Assembly: GCA_033807775.1 (NCBI GenBank)
Contig: CM066322.1
Coordinates: forward strand, 20,511,001-20,575,000
Reading direction: 5' to 3'
DNA from: Saussurea involucrata
Lineage: Eukaryota > Streptophyta > Magnoliopsida > Asterales > Asteraceae
DNA length: 64,000 nt
Numbering within the stretch: position 1 is the stretch's first letter; each line of letters begins with the position of its first letter. Below the pieces are notes generated by a model, which was not told the DNA's origin, searched no databases, and worked only from the letters and a program-made list of their open reading frames with translations. Positions 1 through 11,406 of this stretch are shown here, one piece after another. A program made the position numbers and the translations under genes.

Positions 1-2
1 CA

Positions 3-3000
3 ATGGGCTATGCATTGCTGAAAGGTCTACATGTTGACTGGGCCTCGATCATCTATGACGACCTTGCATTCAGAGTAGATATGGCTGATAGACCTTCATG
101 GGTTCCATATCCCAGATTCATCAGCGCCGTCTTTCAACAGGGACTTGGGGACAAGTACCCAAAAGAGGGTGATCTGAGTCTCTCTCAGGTTGGCCCTAAG
201 GTGCTCGACTTCAAGTCGCTGGCAAATGAGGTACGTCTTACTACTCTTTTATCTCTTCTTAATCCTCATTCTTCTACTTCTGCGGCTCATTCAGTGGAAA
301 TCCCCACCGCTGATACCCAAGCTGCACCCTCCACTCCTTCTCGAAAAAGGAAACAATCTACTTCCCAACTTGGTTCCAAAAGGATCAAGAAAACCAAGGA
401 GCAACCCCCCAGCATTCACATGTTGAAGACTCCACAGCTCATCTTGAAGAGCTGATGGATAGTTCAGTGGTACGCTCTGCCACAGTTGATCAAGCCACCC
501 CTTCCATCCCAGCTTCAGCGTCTCTAAACGCTGAAGTTATAAACTTGGAACATAACCCACCTCCTTCAGTCCCTCTAGTGACTGAAGTGATTGACAGCGG
601 ATCCAACGCTGAACCCCGCACCCAACCCACTTTCTCAACCATCATTCCTCCCACCTCTTCTTTGGTCACTCAAACTTTTCCCCTATTCTCCTCAACAAAC
701 ATCTTCCTCAGCGACACTACTGCTGAACATCTTCAGAGGATGATAGAACAAAACACAGGACCTGCAGGTACTTCCAGTCGTCAGGGAACTATTGAAGACG
801 ACTATGAAACTTTCTCAGGGTTACGAGGCTTCAACAACTTCGCCAACCCGCCTGCAGGTATACACATTATCCCAAACACTTCTCTCTCTCAACCCTAAAC
901 TTCTGAGCTTTCCTCTGTTCATAAGTTAATAACTGTTTCAGGTCCTAATTTGGGGGATATCAATACCTCCCTGAAGGCCCTGGAAACAAAGGTGGAATCT
1001 TACAACACCACTCTCTCCACAAACTCTTCAGCGGTTACAGACGCTGGATAGAACCTCAAAAAGCTAACCGAGGTTGTTGAAAATAAAGCCTCCAAAGCTG
1101 ATATGGAGAAGGTGGATGGCAGCATAGGAATTTTTGCTACCACCCTCGCTGAAATCTCCACCAACGTCAACAATCTCAACCTCACCAACACCACCCTCGC
1201 AACAAACTTCACCACTCTGTCCAATGAAGTCACATCACTGAAGACAGAGATTGGTACTCTGAAGGAAGAGGTCACCACGGTCAAAGATCTCCTTCAGCAG
1301 ATACTCAATCGCCTGGACGCCCCAAAGTCTCACTTTACTCAGGCCGATAGAGAGGATCTTCAAAAACTCGCCCCTGCTATATCTGGCCTCGACGACAGAT
1401 TAGCAGTGGTTGAACTTTGTATGGGACTCACTGGCCAAGAAGACAGTGATTCTCATACTGCTGATGCTACTGATGTTGCTGATACTCCTCTTGCCTCCCC
1501 TCCTTATCATGTGGAAGAGGGGGAGAAGAGAGCTGAAGACCTTCCCCATAATGATGAGGGGGAGAAGAAAAATGAAACTGATGCTTCTACTTCAAAACCT
1601 CAGGGAGTTGAAAACCCTGAGGGAACCGAGAAACCTCCCTCTGTATCTGAGGGGGAGCAACTCGAAGAGCAACACAAAGAAGTCGTTGCTGATTTGACCG
1701 TACCTTACGCTGATGAGGTCGAGTCTGAAGAAGAAGAAGAAGAAGAAGAAGAAGCTGAAGACGAAGAACCCATCGATATCGATGATGAAGAACCATCATC
1801 ATCCCCTAAAGATGATGATGATGACGATGATGATGATGACTTCTTCTTCGTTGAGCCCAAGAAGGCCCCTGAGAAAGGGATTTCGATAAATGAACCTTCG
1901 GGGGAGACGACCAAGACAAAGCCTGCAGCGTCTGAAGCTGACAAAGGCAAAAACAAAGGCATCGCTGCAGAAGGCAATCTGGTTATCCTTCAGATTAAGC
2001 CAGCTTGTCACGTACAATATCTTCTCTTCCCTTATACTGCATCCCTCCTTTATCCCTTCTCAATCTCAATCCTTCTATCCATAAAACCTCTATACACTTA
2101 AACCCCATTCTTTTCTATCTCTTTCTTCCCATGTTCTTACTTAAACAATCGTTGTGTTTCAGCTAGTCCTCTCCCCTGTTTGAGGATCCTGCTGAAGCTC
2201 CTACAACTACACCAACAATAATCCCAGCCACAAGAACTGAAGAAATAATCCCAGTCTTGGATTTAACCACTGAGACTGATGAACCTGAAGAACAGCTGCT
2301 CTCTCACAAAAACAGACCTTCCTTGGCTTCTCAAAAGCTAAGTGAATAGGATCAAGAAAAGAGAGATGCAATGATCAAACAGCTTGAAGATCAGCGAATC
2401 ATTCTTCCTCGTGACAAAATTCCTGTTCCTACAAAGTTCAGACTTACGAAGAAAGAATTCACTGATCACCTCAGAGCTGTAAGATTACTCGCCGAAAAGA
2501 AGGAAGCTGAAGAAAAAGATAAGGCTCTTGCCATCCAGCTTGCCCAATAATCGGTGAAAGACCCAGCGCTGAAAAGAACTCCCATCGAAGTCCAACGTCA
2601 GCTATGGGAAGACGCCCAGAAGATCGTTGAAGAAAAGACCAAGGTATCTGATTCTACTTTGGAATGGTGCAACGAAAGACTAAACTATCGATCTCGACCA
2701 TCCAGAATCAACAAGGTAAATATCAGAGGAAAAACGTTCGTAGACGTTCCTGTTGTTGAAGTTGACGTATTCAGAGAAGACGAGACCAAGCAAACCTTTT
2801 ACGCTACTTCATTAGAGAAGTTTGGTTTCTCTGAATGGTTGGAGATACGAATAGCCATTCAGCGATCTCGCTCAAAATTCAAGAGCCATGTCGAGAAGAT
2901 TGTAAATTCTCATATCGACTTGGTTTCTTCTGCTGTGGATATTCCTCCTCCATCTCCTCTTCCAAATCAACAAAGAAGGGCCTCTGCAAAGAAAAATCTG

Positions 3001-3417
3001 AAACCTTCAGGCTCAGGTCCTCCTATACGGAACGAAACAGGTATTGGTTTCTCTCATGCTGAAGTACTTGGTCCTGACCCTGACCTCTTAGCGCTTGACA
3101 CCTCTCTGCCTCCTGGTGAAACTTTCATCCCTGGAAAATTCTTAAGCGAACCCTATGGTATCTTCTTTTTAGACTATGATGGAAGACAACACTTTCAACG
3201 CATCTCTGAGCTTCCCATCACTCCCATCGAACAGCTCAGAGACCTCATCTACTGGTGTGAATTCAGACGCGACCTTCAGACTCGATACCTTAAGCCCTTG
3301 ATTTTTGAAGAATCAAAGAACAAAAAGGATCAAGGAGTAATGGTCCCTGACTGGATGATTCCCACATCAAAGACCCTTGATGAACTTCTCATTAAGGAAG
3401 AACCCTTTGACGGATAG
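3..3417 (+). pseudogene. Retroelement gag-like gene with introns, broken by stops
   Basis: The segment reads as several coding blocks. Block 3-455 carries a WVPYPRFISAVFQ motif like the putative plant transposon protein domain. Block 455-898 is Ser/Thr/Pro-rich. Block ~943-1980 has a long heptad-like coiled coil rich in Thr, Leu and Lys, then runs of Glu and Asp (about 1725-1845). Block ~2162-3417 is charged and ends with a natural TAG. Candidate introns have GT...AG ends, for example from about 858 (CCTGCAG/GTATAC) to the TTTCAG at 942, and from about 1980 to the TTTCAG near 2162. In-frame stops at 1049 (TAG), 2347 (TAG) and 2548 (TAA) break the frame; at least two could come from Gln codons by C-to-T change. 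The 2554 start sometimes proposed is GTG, so it is not a true start. I infer a dead structural protein; its exact family is not certain. Confidence 0.6.
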
Positions 3418-4514
3418 GATCTCTCTTATAATTCTTCTATCCTTATCTGTCTATATCTTCTATACTTGTAATTTTATTTGCTGTACTTGTAATTTTTCCA
3501 CTTCCCTTTGTAATCTTTACGAAGTTTAAAGAAAAATTTCAGCGAATGTACTTTACTCCATCAGTACTGAAAAGATCCCAGAAAACAGTAAAAGGGACAA
3601 ATATTTTATGAGTTCTTTTTATCCTTATGTTTTCATACTTAGCAATTTTCTTTGTTGCTATGTCATAATCAAATAGGAGGAGATTGTTCCAAACCCTCAG
3701 TGATTTGATAATGACCCTCTCTTAAACACTTAGTGAAAATTGTAAGTAAACAATATGTATTAGAGTTTCTCTATCGCTGATAAGTACTAAGACTTTACAG
3801 TACCGCTAATAGGAACTCTCGTTCTTTAAGTTTAAAGTTCAACGAACACTATTCATCCAGTAGCTCTAAGCCTGTTCAGTCTCTGTGATAATCGCTGATA
3901 AGTTAGTTGTTTACTTATGATCCCTGAAGACAAGTTTCACGTCAACATATGTTCTACGCTGAAGTCGAAGATCAAGCTCAATAACAACGACAAGTCTACT
4001 AATGAACTGATGCGGATATCAGCGAAGCCAAGATCTATCCACTCAACGTGAAGTTACAAGTAGAAGACTTCAGCAATCGCTGAGATTTATCATTCGCTGA
4101 TAAAGTACTGATTCAACGAAAGCTGATCATGAAGTCTTCCTCTACAAGTTACTTTTGTCTTTCCCCCCTTTCACGTCTCCGTACGAAATGTCAGAACGGA
4201 CATCCCTTCTATCTAGAATCGTACAACAAACTCTGATTCTACATTGTGCACCATGCGGCTACTAAGGTTGTCTACAAAGGTCAATGACATGCAACCACTC
4301 AACTGCTGCCACGTGTAAAGCAATACTGCCATGCATTAAATGCATGCAGTATATAAGAAGAACCCTACTTCAGAAATGAAGTGTGCTCAACCATCTTCTT
4401 ATTCTTCCTTACTACTGTGTGTTAGGTTATTACTCGTAATTTCCTTATCTCCTTTCTATCTTATTCTAGTGCAATAAACTTAGTGTTCTTAACTTGTTTA
4501 GATTAGGATTAGTC

Positions 4515-5660
4515 TGTAATAACCATTTATATTATTGTTCTAATTAAATTATAATTATTGTGGCTAAAGTGGTTTTATAAGTTAAGGGGTAAGGTTTAAT
4601 TTTTATTTGGAAGTTTAGGGGTATGTTTTGCCAAATAAGATAAGTGTGGGGTTTGTTTGGTGAGTGTGGAGATAATATCCACCTCCACCGCCATTTTCAC
4701 TTCATATAGAGGAGGTGTCCTCTTTGTAGAAAAGTTAGTTTTCATTTATGTGTCTAGTGTGTGTGTGTGTTTTCAGTGAGCAAGAAAAGAGAGAAAAGAG
4801 AGAGAGCCGTGAAATAGAAGAAGGAAAAACAAGGGATTTCAGTTGGAGATTTTAAGGAGCAAGCTATAAAACAAAAGGTGTTCGGGTTGAGCTAAAGTGT
4901 GTCCCGGATCGTATATCAATGTGCTAAGATCAAGGTGAGTTTTACTTTAAAACGTTTTCAAACTGGAATACGTATATGTGTGGATTGGGTATGTGATAGA
5001 TGTGTGATTATGTGTTTATATTAAAATGGATATGTGGTTGAAAAGTGATGACGTTTTTATAAATGAAAGTATAACATATTGAGATGTATATTTTATTTAT
5101 ATAAGTTTTACACTACACTAGAGCACGTTAGCCGGGTCTTCGGACCGGCGGAGTTGTTGGCTGTACGGAAGGGCAACGGAGTTGGCTGTAGGTTAACACA
5201 CCGGAGTGAATTGATTAGTTGGCTTGCTACCAATTAATTTGGCCATGGGAATGAGGATGAGGAGTTGTACACGATGCACGGGTCTTGATTGGTATATGTG
5301 TGTTCTTACAAAGGTTTTATATAAACTATTTTGATATATGGTTTTATATAAATTGGTTTTATAACGATTTCTAAGCTGACAGGGATTATCTCACTAGACC
5401 GTTTGGTCTAACCCTCATTTTGTTTTCAAAAAGATGTATTCCAGGTCAAGGATCTTTTGTTAGCAAAGGGAAGGATAAAGCATAGGATGCGGTTGATAGC
5501 TGACGAAGATTAGGATATGTTTACGTTTCTGTATTGTATAGTTTTGAGACTTTGGGACCGAATGTGAATTATCATGTATTTTGTTATGAAAGTAACGACG
5601 TTGTGTATGAAATGTTAATTGTTATATATTATGTATGTTATGGGAATCCGGGTTGTTACA
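4515..5660 (+). repeat. 5' LTR of gag-only Gypsy element
   Basis: 1146 bp, begins TGTAATAACC and ends GGGTTGTTACA. It contains a stem-forming CCGGGTCTTCGGACCGG near 5133 and the family block GTTGGCTTGCTACCAA near 5219. It is nearly identical to the copy at 7397-8544, suggesting a fairly recent insertion. Confidence 0.9.
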
Positions 5661-5921
5661 GATTGTATCAGAGCCCTAGTTTAAGGGATTTAGGTATTCG
5701 TATCTGTACCTAGACTTAAACTGCATGTGAAGTAGGATGTCCCTATTATTGTAGAACCTTGGAATGTTAAGTATAAAGGGTAGAAGGAACATCATGTAAG
5801 GTAATTTCATCTTACACCTGGCCAGTGTAATTGTGATCTTACAGGTACATGTTTGAACTGGGATACCTTGTTATATGGGGTATGTGTTTATGTGTATATT
5901 AACCTTGTCTGAATCAACAGA

Positions 5922-7232
5922 ATGGCAAGTGGTACGAGACAAACAAATCGGGAAGGAGGAGGAAACCCGAATAGAACCAATCCAACAGCCGGAGGAAGGG
6001 GAAGAGGGGGAGAAAGAGGCAGAGGCAGAACTGGGGGCAGAGTTCAGGGGCGCGGTACAGAATTTGTTACGAGAGACGACTTAGCAGCCAAAATGGGAAG
6101 ATTACAGGAAAATATCCAGGCTATGTTTAACCAGACTCATAATACTGAAACAGAAAGACCAGATCATACACATGAAGAAGAAATGCCTATTACTCCTACT
6201 GTTGTACCAGTAATGAAAAAGTGTGATTATAAAATGTTTCTCAGTTGTAAGACTCCGACCTATTCAGGAGACCGGGATCCAGTAAAAGCTATGCAATGGC
6301 TGAAGGAAATAGAATCTATCTTGAAGACTAGTAAGTGCGCGGAAGAGGATAGGGTACTTTATGGAACCGCAATGTTGAAGGGCGACGCTTTATACTGGTG
6401 GGAAGCTCATATTTCTTCGCGAGGTTCTGACATATATTCTACCTTCTCGTGGGAAGAATTTGTTATAGCTTTCAGGAAGCAGTTCTGTCCTCATGCAGCA
6501 GTCAAACAACTGGAGGAAGAGTTTATGAACTTGCGGCAAGGAAATTTATCTGTTCGGGACTACACTGCTCGTTTTCTGGAAAAATCTCGTTTTGCGGAGT
6601 ATTATGTTGCCACGGAGGCCATGAAGATTGAAAGGTTTATCTTTGGGTTGAATGCAGAAGTCAGAAGTTTTGTGATTGCTAAAGGACCAGAAACTTTCTC
6701 TGCCGCAGTAGATGCAGCGGAAACCGTGGAACAAGATAAAGGGAGAAGTGCTAGTGATAAAAGTACTGGAAAAAGAAAACTGGAAGAAACGACGTATGAT
6801 TCGGAAGAGTACGAATCCCCAAGGTTTGATAGTTATTCACCTTTCAGACCAGATGAAAGAAGACCATGTTCAAAATGTAACTGTATACATCAGGGGAATT
6901 GTTATGGTGATTCTCGAAGCTGTTACAAGTGTGGAAAGATGGGTCACATTGCTAGAGACTGTCGGGTAATACGATTATGTTTCTCGTGCAACTCCCCTGA
7001 ACATATTCAAGTTAATTGTCCGCAGTGGAAAGCACATCAAAGTAAAATGACAGTGAGACCAACAGGTGGTAAGTCAGGAGGAGTACAAGGGTTTGAACTA
7101 CCGGGAATCCAAGGTCGTGTTTTTCAGATGACAGAACAAGAGGTAGAAGAAAGTCCTGATGCTGTTACAGGTATGATTCTGATAAACTCTATACGTGCTA
7201 AAGTGTTATTTGATTTCGGTACAAACCGATGA
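5922..7232 (+). CDS. gag: Retrotransposon Gag polyprotein with truncated protease
   Basis: The ORF encodes 436 residues and has no stop. After a Gly/Arg-rich N-terminus (about 1-45) comes the retrotransposon gag fold (about 100-260, with YSGDRDP and ALYWWE blocks). A CCHC zinc knuckle CYKCGKMGHIARDC follows at 334-347, then a second, CFSCNSPEHIQVNC. The C-terminus enters the aspartic protease but stops four residues after the catalytic motif, which reads DFG (431-433) instead of DSG, so no protease activity is expected. Gag should form the cytoplasmic particle that packages element RNA. The ATG at 5922 aligns with the start in the Tekay element at 35761. An intact gag next to a total loss of pol suggests selection for, or recent origin of, a gag-only element; this is inference. 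Confidence 0.85.
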   Translation: MASGTRQTNREGGGNPNRTNPTAGGRGRGGERGRGRTGGRVQGRGTEFVTRDDLAAKMGRLQENIQAMFNQTHNTETERPDHTHEEEMPITPTVVPVMKKCDYKMFLSCKTPTYSGDRDPVKAMQWLKEIESILKTSKCAEEDRVLYGTAMLKGDALYWWEAHISSRGSDIYSTFSWEEFVIAFRKQFCPHAAVKQLEEEFMNLRQGNLSVRDYTARFLEKSRFAEYYVATEAMKIERFIFGLNAEVRSFVIAKGPETFSAAVDAAETVEQDKGRSASDKSTGKRKLEETTYDSEEYESPRFDSYSPFRPDERRPCSKCNCIHQGNCYGDSRSCYKCGKMGHIARDCRVIRLCFSCNSPEHIQVNCPQWKAHQSKMTVRPTGGKSGGVQGFELPGIQGRVFQMTEQEVEESPDAVTGMILINSIRAKVLFDFGTNR

Positions 7233-7396
7233 ATTGTGTCTCCATCTTATTGTTGCTTATCTGCATTAGAAAAGTATTTGATAGTTGGGTTAAGAGATAT
7301 AGATAGGTGTAAGTTCGATGTAGTAGTGAGAGTTAAGTAACCGTATCTTTTCGCTTGACCGAATTCCGGGACGGAATTCTTTTAAGGGGGAGATGT

Positions 7397-8544
7397 TGTA
7401 ATAACCAGGTATATTATTGGTCTAATTAAATTATAATTATTGTGGCTAAAGTGGTTTTATAAGTTAAGGGGTAAGGTTTAATTTTTATTTGGAAGTTTAG
7501 GGGTATGTTTTGCCAAATAAGATAAGTGTGGGGTTTGTTTGGTGAGTGTGGAGATAATATCTACCTCCACCACCATTTTCACTTCATATAGAGGAGGTGT
7601 CCTCTTTGTAGAAAAGTTAGTTTTCATTTATGTGTCTAGTGTGTGTGTGTTTTCAGTGAGCAAGAAAAGAGAGAAGAGAGAGAGAGAGAGTCGTGAAAAA
7701 GAAGAAGGAAAAACAAGGGATTTCAGTTGGAGATTTTAAGGAGCAAGCTATAAAACAAAAGGTGTTCGGGTTGAGCTAAAGTGTGTCTCGGAGCGTATAT
7801 CAATGTGCTAAGATCAAGGTGAGTTTTACTTTAAAAGGTTTTCAAACTGGAATACGTATATGTGTGGATTGGGTATGTGATAGATGTGTGATTATGTGTT
7901 TATATTAAAATGGATACGTGGTTGAAAAGTGATGACGTTTTTATAAATGAAAGTATAACATATTGAGATGTATATTTTATTTATATAAGTTTTACACTAC
8001 ACTAGAGCACGTTAGCCGGGTCTTCGGACCGGCGGAGTTGTTGGCTGTACGGAAGGGCAGCGGAGTTGGCTGTAGGTTAACACACCGGAGTGAATTGATT
8101 AGTTGGTTTGCTACCAATTAATTTGGCCATGGGAATGAGGATGAGGAGTTGTACACGATGCACGAGTCTTGATTGGTATATGTGTGTTCTTACAAAGGTT
8201 TTATATAAACTATTTTGATATATGGTTTTATATAAATTGGTTTTATAACGATTTCTAAACTGACAGGGATTATCTCACTAGACCGTTTGGTCTAACCCTC
8301 ATTTTGTTTTCAAAAATATGTATTCCAGGTCAATGATCTTTTGTTAGCAAAGGGAAGGATAAAGCATAGGATGCGGTTGATAGCTGACGAAGATTAGGAT
8401 ATGTTTACGTTTCTGTATTGTATAGTTTTGAGACTTTGGGACCGAATGTGAATTATCATGTATTTTGTTATGAAAGTAACGACGTTGTGTATGAAATGTT
8501 AATTGTTATATATTATGTATGTTATGGGAATCCGGGTTGTTACA
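7397..8544 (+). repeat. 3' LTR of gag-only Gypsy element
   Basis: 1148 bp, begins TGTAATAACC directly after the polypurine tract and ends GGGTTGTTACA beside the TSD TAGTC. It matches 4515-5660 with only scattered substitutions and small differences in the GT and AG runs near 7640-7690. Confidence 0.9.
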
Positions 8545-8677
8545 TAGTCCTTAATCTTGTTCCGCAATAAGTTGTAAATTGTCTTGATTTATCAATAAAC
8601 AATTTAGAAAAGTAAAAATCGTGTGTTTGTATTCAACCCCCTCTTCTACAAACTTGTATAACCCTTCGGGACCAACA

Positions 8678-9874
8678 GTATTAAAGTACACTAAAGATTA
8701 TTAAGAACTATTATAGCCCTATAAAACCATTTATACCATATTAAGTCCCAATAACACCAAGGGCGACTTACGAGGTGTTTGTATGCAGGTGTATATTACA
8801 TCTATGCATATGGTGTGTATTGGGTCCGATAAGGCCACTAAGACTCACTATAACCTATTAAGAATCATCAAAGCTTATTAAGAACCGCTAAGACCCAATA
8901 TAGCCTATAGAAAATCACCAAAGCTTATTAAGAACCATTACAACCCAAGAATATACATATAATGGACATGCATTCGTATGGGATAATGCATATATGCATC
9001 TCAGATTATGCACACATTGTTCACATATGCACATGTATGTATGTATGTATGTATGTATGTATGTATGTATGTATGTATGTATGTATGTATGTATGTATAT
9101 ATGCATGCATGTATGTATGTATTGGGTTACAGTGGCTATTAATGAACTATTGGCCTTTTAAAGCCCAATAGACCCCTTTAAAGCTCGATAGATCAATTAA
9201 GGTCCAATTAAACCCTTTAAAGTCCAATAGAACCCTTTAAACCCGATAGATCCATTAACGCCCAATGAATCCCTTTATAAGACAATAAAACCGATTAAAG
9301 CCTATTAATACAAATTAAAGCCCAATAGATGTTTTATGGTTTACAGTGGTTCTTAATGAACCGTTGGGCCTTTTAAAGCCTAATAGAACCCTTTAAAGCT
9401 CGATAGATCAATTAAGGTCCAATTAAACCCTTTAAAGCCCAATAGAACCCTTTAAACCCGATAGATCCATTAGAACAAATTAAAGCCCAATAGATGCTTT
9501 AAAGTCCAACATAACCGATTAAAGCCCGATAGAATTCATTAAAACCCAACAATACCGTGTATGACTTATTACATGTTTGTATGTGAAGTGTGTATTGCAT
9601 ATATGTATGTGGTGTCTATTGCATATGGTTCGTGATAAGACCACTGAGTCCCACTATAGACCCATTGAGATACATTCATAACACAATAAGATATTTTATA
9701 TGGCTTATCAAGACCTACTAAAACTCATTATAACTTATTACCTAAGTTTAATTACCTATGGGGTTACCAAACAACACACATATTATATGCTATTTATACA
9801 TTCATATATACACATGCATGTATATATATAACACATATATACATCATACACGATTTCCAAATATCACACATTAG

Positions 9875-9926
<52 letters not shown>

Positions 9927-10095
9927 TGATCACATATTCACATGATATCAGTATATACACATATACACAATATGCATGCATAGATTAACAACCGACACAT
10001 ATACCAACATATACATACATATATATATGTATACTGATCCACTGATACACATAACACTTAAACATGTGTACATATAACACATAAACATAAGGAGC
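8678..10095. repeat. AT-rich tract with microsatellites and degenerate repeats
   Basis: No gene is visible. The stretch is made of short related phrases (AAAGCCCAATAGA, CCCTTTAAAG and variants). It includes a near-perfect (ATGT)n run at about 9033-9099 and an (AT)n run at about 9876-9919. ORFs that cross the ATGT run only encode Tyr/Ile/His or Cys/Met/Tyr/Val repeats and are not genes. Confidence 0.7.
9131..9506. repeat. Two-copy tandem duplication, unit about 213 bp
   Basis: The block starting AGTGGCTATTAATGAACTAT at 9131 is repeated from about 9344 (AGTGGTTCTTAATGAACCGT). Both copies contain GCTCGATAGATCAATTAAGG and CCCGATAGATCCATTA. The second copy is shorter, lacking about 50 bp near its end. 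Confidence 0.7.
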
Positions 10096-10506
10096 AAGAA
10101 ATACAAAAACATCTGTTACTAATCCGTCACTGATCAGTGATGGATTAGTGACAGACGTGTGGATTCCGTCACTAATCCGTCACTGATCAGTGACGGATTA
10201 GTAACGGACATGTGGAATTTCATTTTTATTTATTTTTTTGTGAAACTTGACAGGTCCGTCGCTGATTTGTGACGGATTAGCGACGGACATATATAGTTCA
10301 TTTTTTAATTTCTTTTCTAATACATTCCGTCGCTAATCCGTCACTGATTAGTGCCGGATTTATGTTTGTCACTAATTTGTGACGGATTAGTAACGGATTG
10401 TGTTCTTGTTCATTCCGTCGCTGATCCGTCACTAATCCGTCACTGATTAGTGACGAAAATTTCCGTCACTGATTTTCGTCACTGATACCTCTTTTTCTAG
10501 TAGTGA
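10096..10506 (-). mobile_element. CACTA (En/Spm-like) transposon end with subterminal repeats
   Basis: The right edge reads CTTTTTCTAGTAGTG at 10506, the reverse complement of a typical plant CACTA terminus CACTACTAGAAAAAG. The 400 bp inside it carry many copies, in both orientations, of TCCGTCACTGAT / ATCAGTGACGGA. Such subterminal repeats are known transposase-binding sites in CACTA elements. I could not find the opposite CACTA end, so this is a truncated or decayed copy. Confidence 0.7.
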
Positions 10507-11396
10507 TTACTTGCTTACTACATATGTAATCACATATGATTAACTATTGAATGCATATGTAATCATACATGAATACCTCTTATACAAGCATATATGATAA
10601 CACTATCCAAGCTGATGTTTTCTTCCTCTACATTCCAAGGATTATCGGATGTGATCTTGAAACTTTCAATCTTCTGACTTTTTGCCAGTTTGTTACTTCT
10701 CTGCCACCATGCATTCAGTCATAAAACGTCGACTGAATATGAATCCTAGTTTAATCTTCCGAACTCCAAACACATATTACGAATAAAAGGTTACAAGTTA
10801 CCTCCTTCTTCCATTGATCAGTGGATATTCGAAGTACAGGGGGTGGAGCGTTGAAAATCTCGATTTTGATCCATAAAATTATTGTTGTTGAGAAGACGAT
10901 TTCAATATCCAAAGATTTTTAACAATGGCAACTCCTATTCAAGAAAATATTTGTACAAGTATTGATGAGAGAGAAACGGATTTGGATGGATTTTGCTAAT
11001 CATTACCATGTGGACTTTCAATTCCTAATAAGATATCTTCAAATAAGTAAGAAAATGGGATGTGTATTTATCTCCATATTAAAATTGTTTTTCCTTCCAA
11101 TTTTACCCTTATGGTTAAATTCCAACGCTTATTTTGTTTATATTAGTCTAATATTTTACAATTTTGCCATCATTAATCATAACCCTTGATTTAATTAGAT
11201 GGTTTGTCAAGATTCCTTCTCGCTTTCTCGCAAAATGTATGTCTTCTCGTTTGAACTTGCCCCTATATATATATATATGACACTTCTTAAATGATCCCAT
11301 GCTCATATATATAGATTTTGCCCATACAGTTCTATCATTAGTTCATAACTTTTCCGTATAGATAAATTGGTCTCTGGTTGGTTCCGCCATCCTTCA
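10507..11396. other. Intergenic stretch, no recognisable feature
   Basis: AT-rich DNA without a believable coding region. Short ORFs (for example 10962-11189) have no start context, no family resemblance and amino acid content typical of random AT-rich sequence. A short TA run lies near 11268. Confidence 0.5.
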
Positions 11397-11406
11397 TTTA
11401 ATTAAT

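Larger units (their letters stand above)
4515..8544 (+). mobile_element. Gag-only Ty3/Gypsy (Tekay-type) retrotransposon, complete
   Basis: Both ends are exact: LTRs 4515-5660 and 7397-8544, flanked by the 5-bp TSD TAGTC at 4510-4514 and 8545-8549. A primer-binding site resembling initiator tRNA-Met (TTGTATCAGAGCC, one mismatch to the usual TGGTATCAGAGC) follows the 5' LTR at about 5663. The polypurine tract TTTTAAGGGGGAGATGT precedes the 3' LTR. The internal region is only 1.7 kb and holds one intact gag ORF; protease is cut off after its first motif, and RT, RNase H, integrase and chromodomain are absent. This matches the TR-GAG class of non-autonomous elements. It probably depended on a Tekay relative, such as the one at 33789-46978, for enzymes. 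Confidence 0.9.
1..8677 (+). mobile_element. Large LTR retroelement with gag-like gene, 3' part
   Basis: This is the 3' portion of an LTR retroelement whose 5' LTR lies left of the window. Visible parts are a gag-like coding region (3-3417), an AT-rich 3' untranslated stretch, a purine-rich tract ending AAATAGGAGGAGAT just before 3685, and a 3' LTR beginning TGTTCC at 3685 and ending CCAACA at 8677. The 3' LTR is split by a younger Gypsy element at 4515-8544. No protease, RT or integrase is seen downstream of the gag-like region, so the element is probably a large non-autonomous derivative. The base after the LTR starts GTATT, the expected half of a 5-bp TSD whose partner is outside the window. 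Confidence 0.75.
3685..8677 (+). repeat. 3' LTR of the outer retroelement, interrupted
   Basis: LTR sequence runs 3685-4514 and resumes at 8550, ending TTCGGGACCAACA at 8677, about 958 bp without the insertion. It starts TGTTCC and ends CCAACA. A TATA-like TATATAAGAAGAACCC is near 4350, a plausible promoter for the LTR transcript. An AATAAA-like signal (CAATAAACTTAG) is near 4471, and a second (CAATAAACAATT) is in the distal piece near 8600. The break is filled by the gag-only Gypsy element and its 5-bp TSD. Confidence 0.75.

Noticed and set aside
1705..1977. Minus-strand serine-rich ORF
   Set aside because: It is the complement of the Glu/Asp runs in the gag-like gene.
2554..2556. GTG as a translation start for the 287-residue block
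   Set aside because: Plant genes rarely start with GTG, and the frame continues upstream through a stop at 2548 as part of the same gag-like gene.
8915..9171. ORFs of Tyr-Ile-His-Thr and Cys-Met-Tyr-Val repeats
   Set aside because: They only read through the ATGT microsatellite on either strand.
9131..9560. Regular short repeats that could suggest a CRISPR-like array
   Set aside because: Units are degenerate, AT-rich, without constant repeat and variable spacer, and the DNA is plant nuclear.
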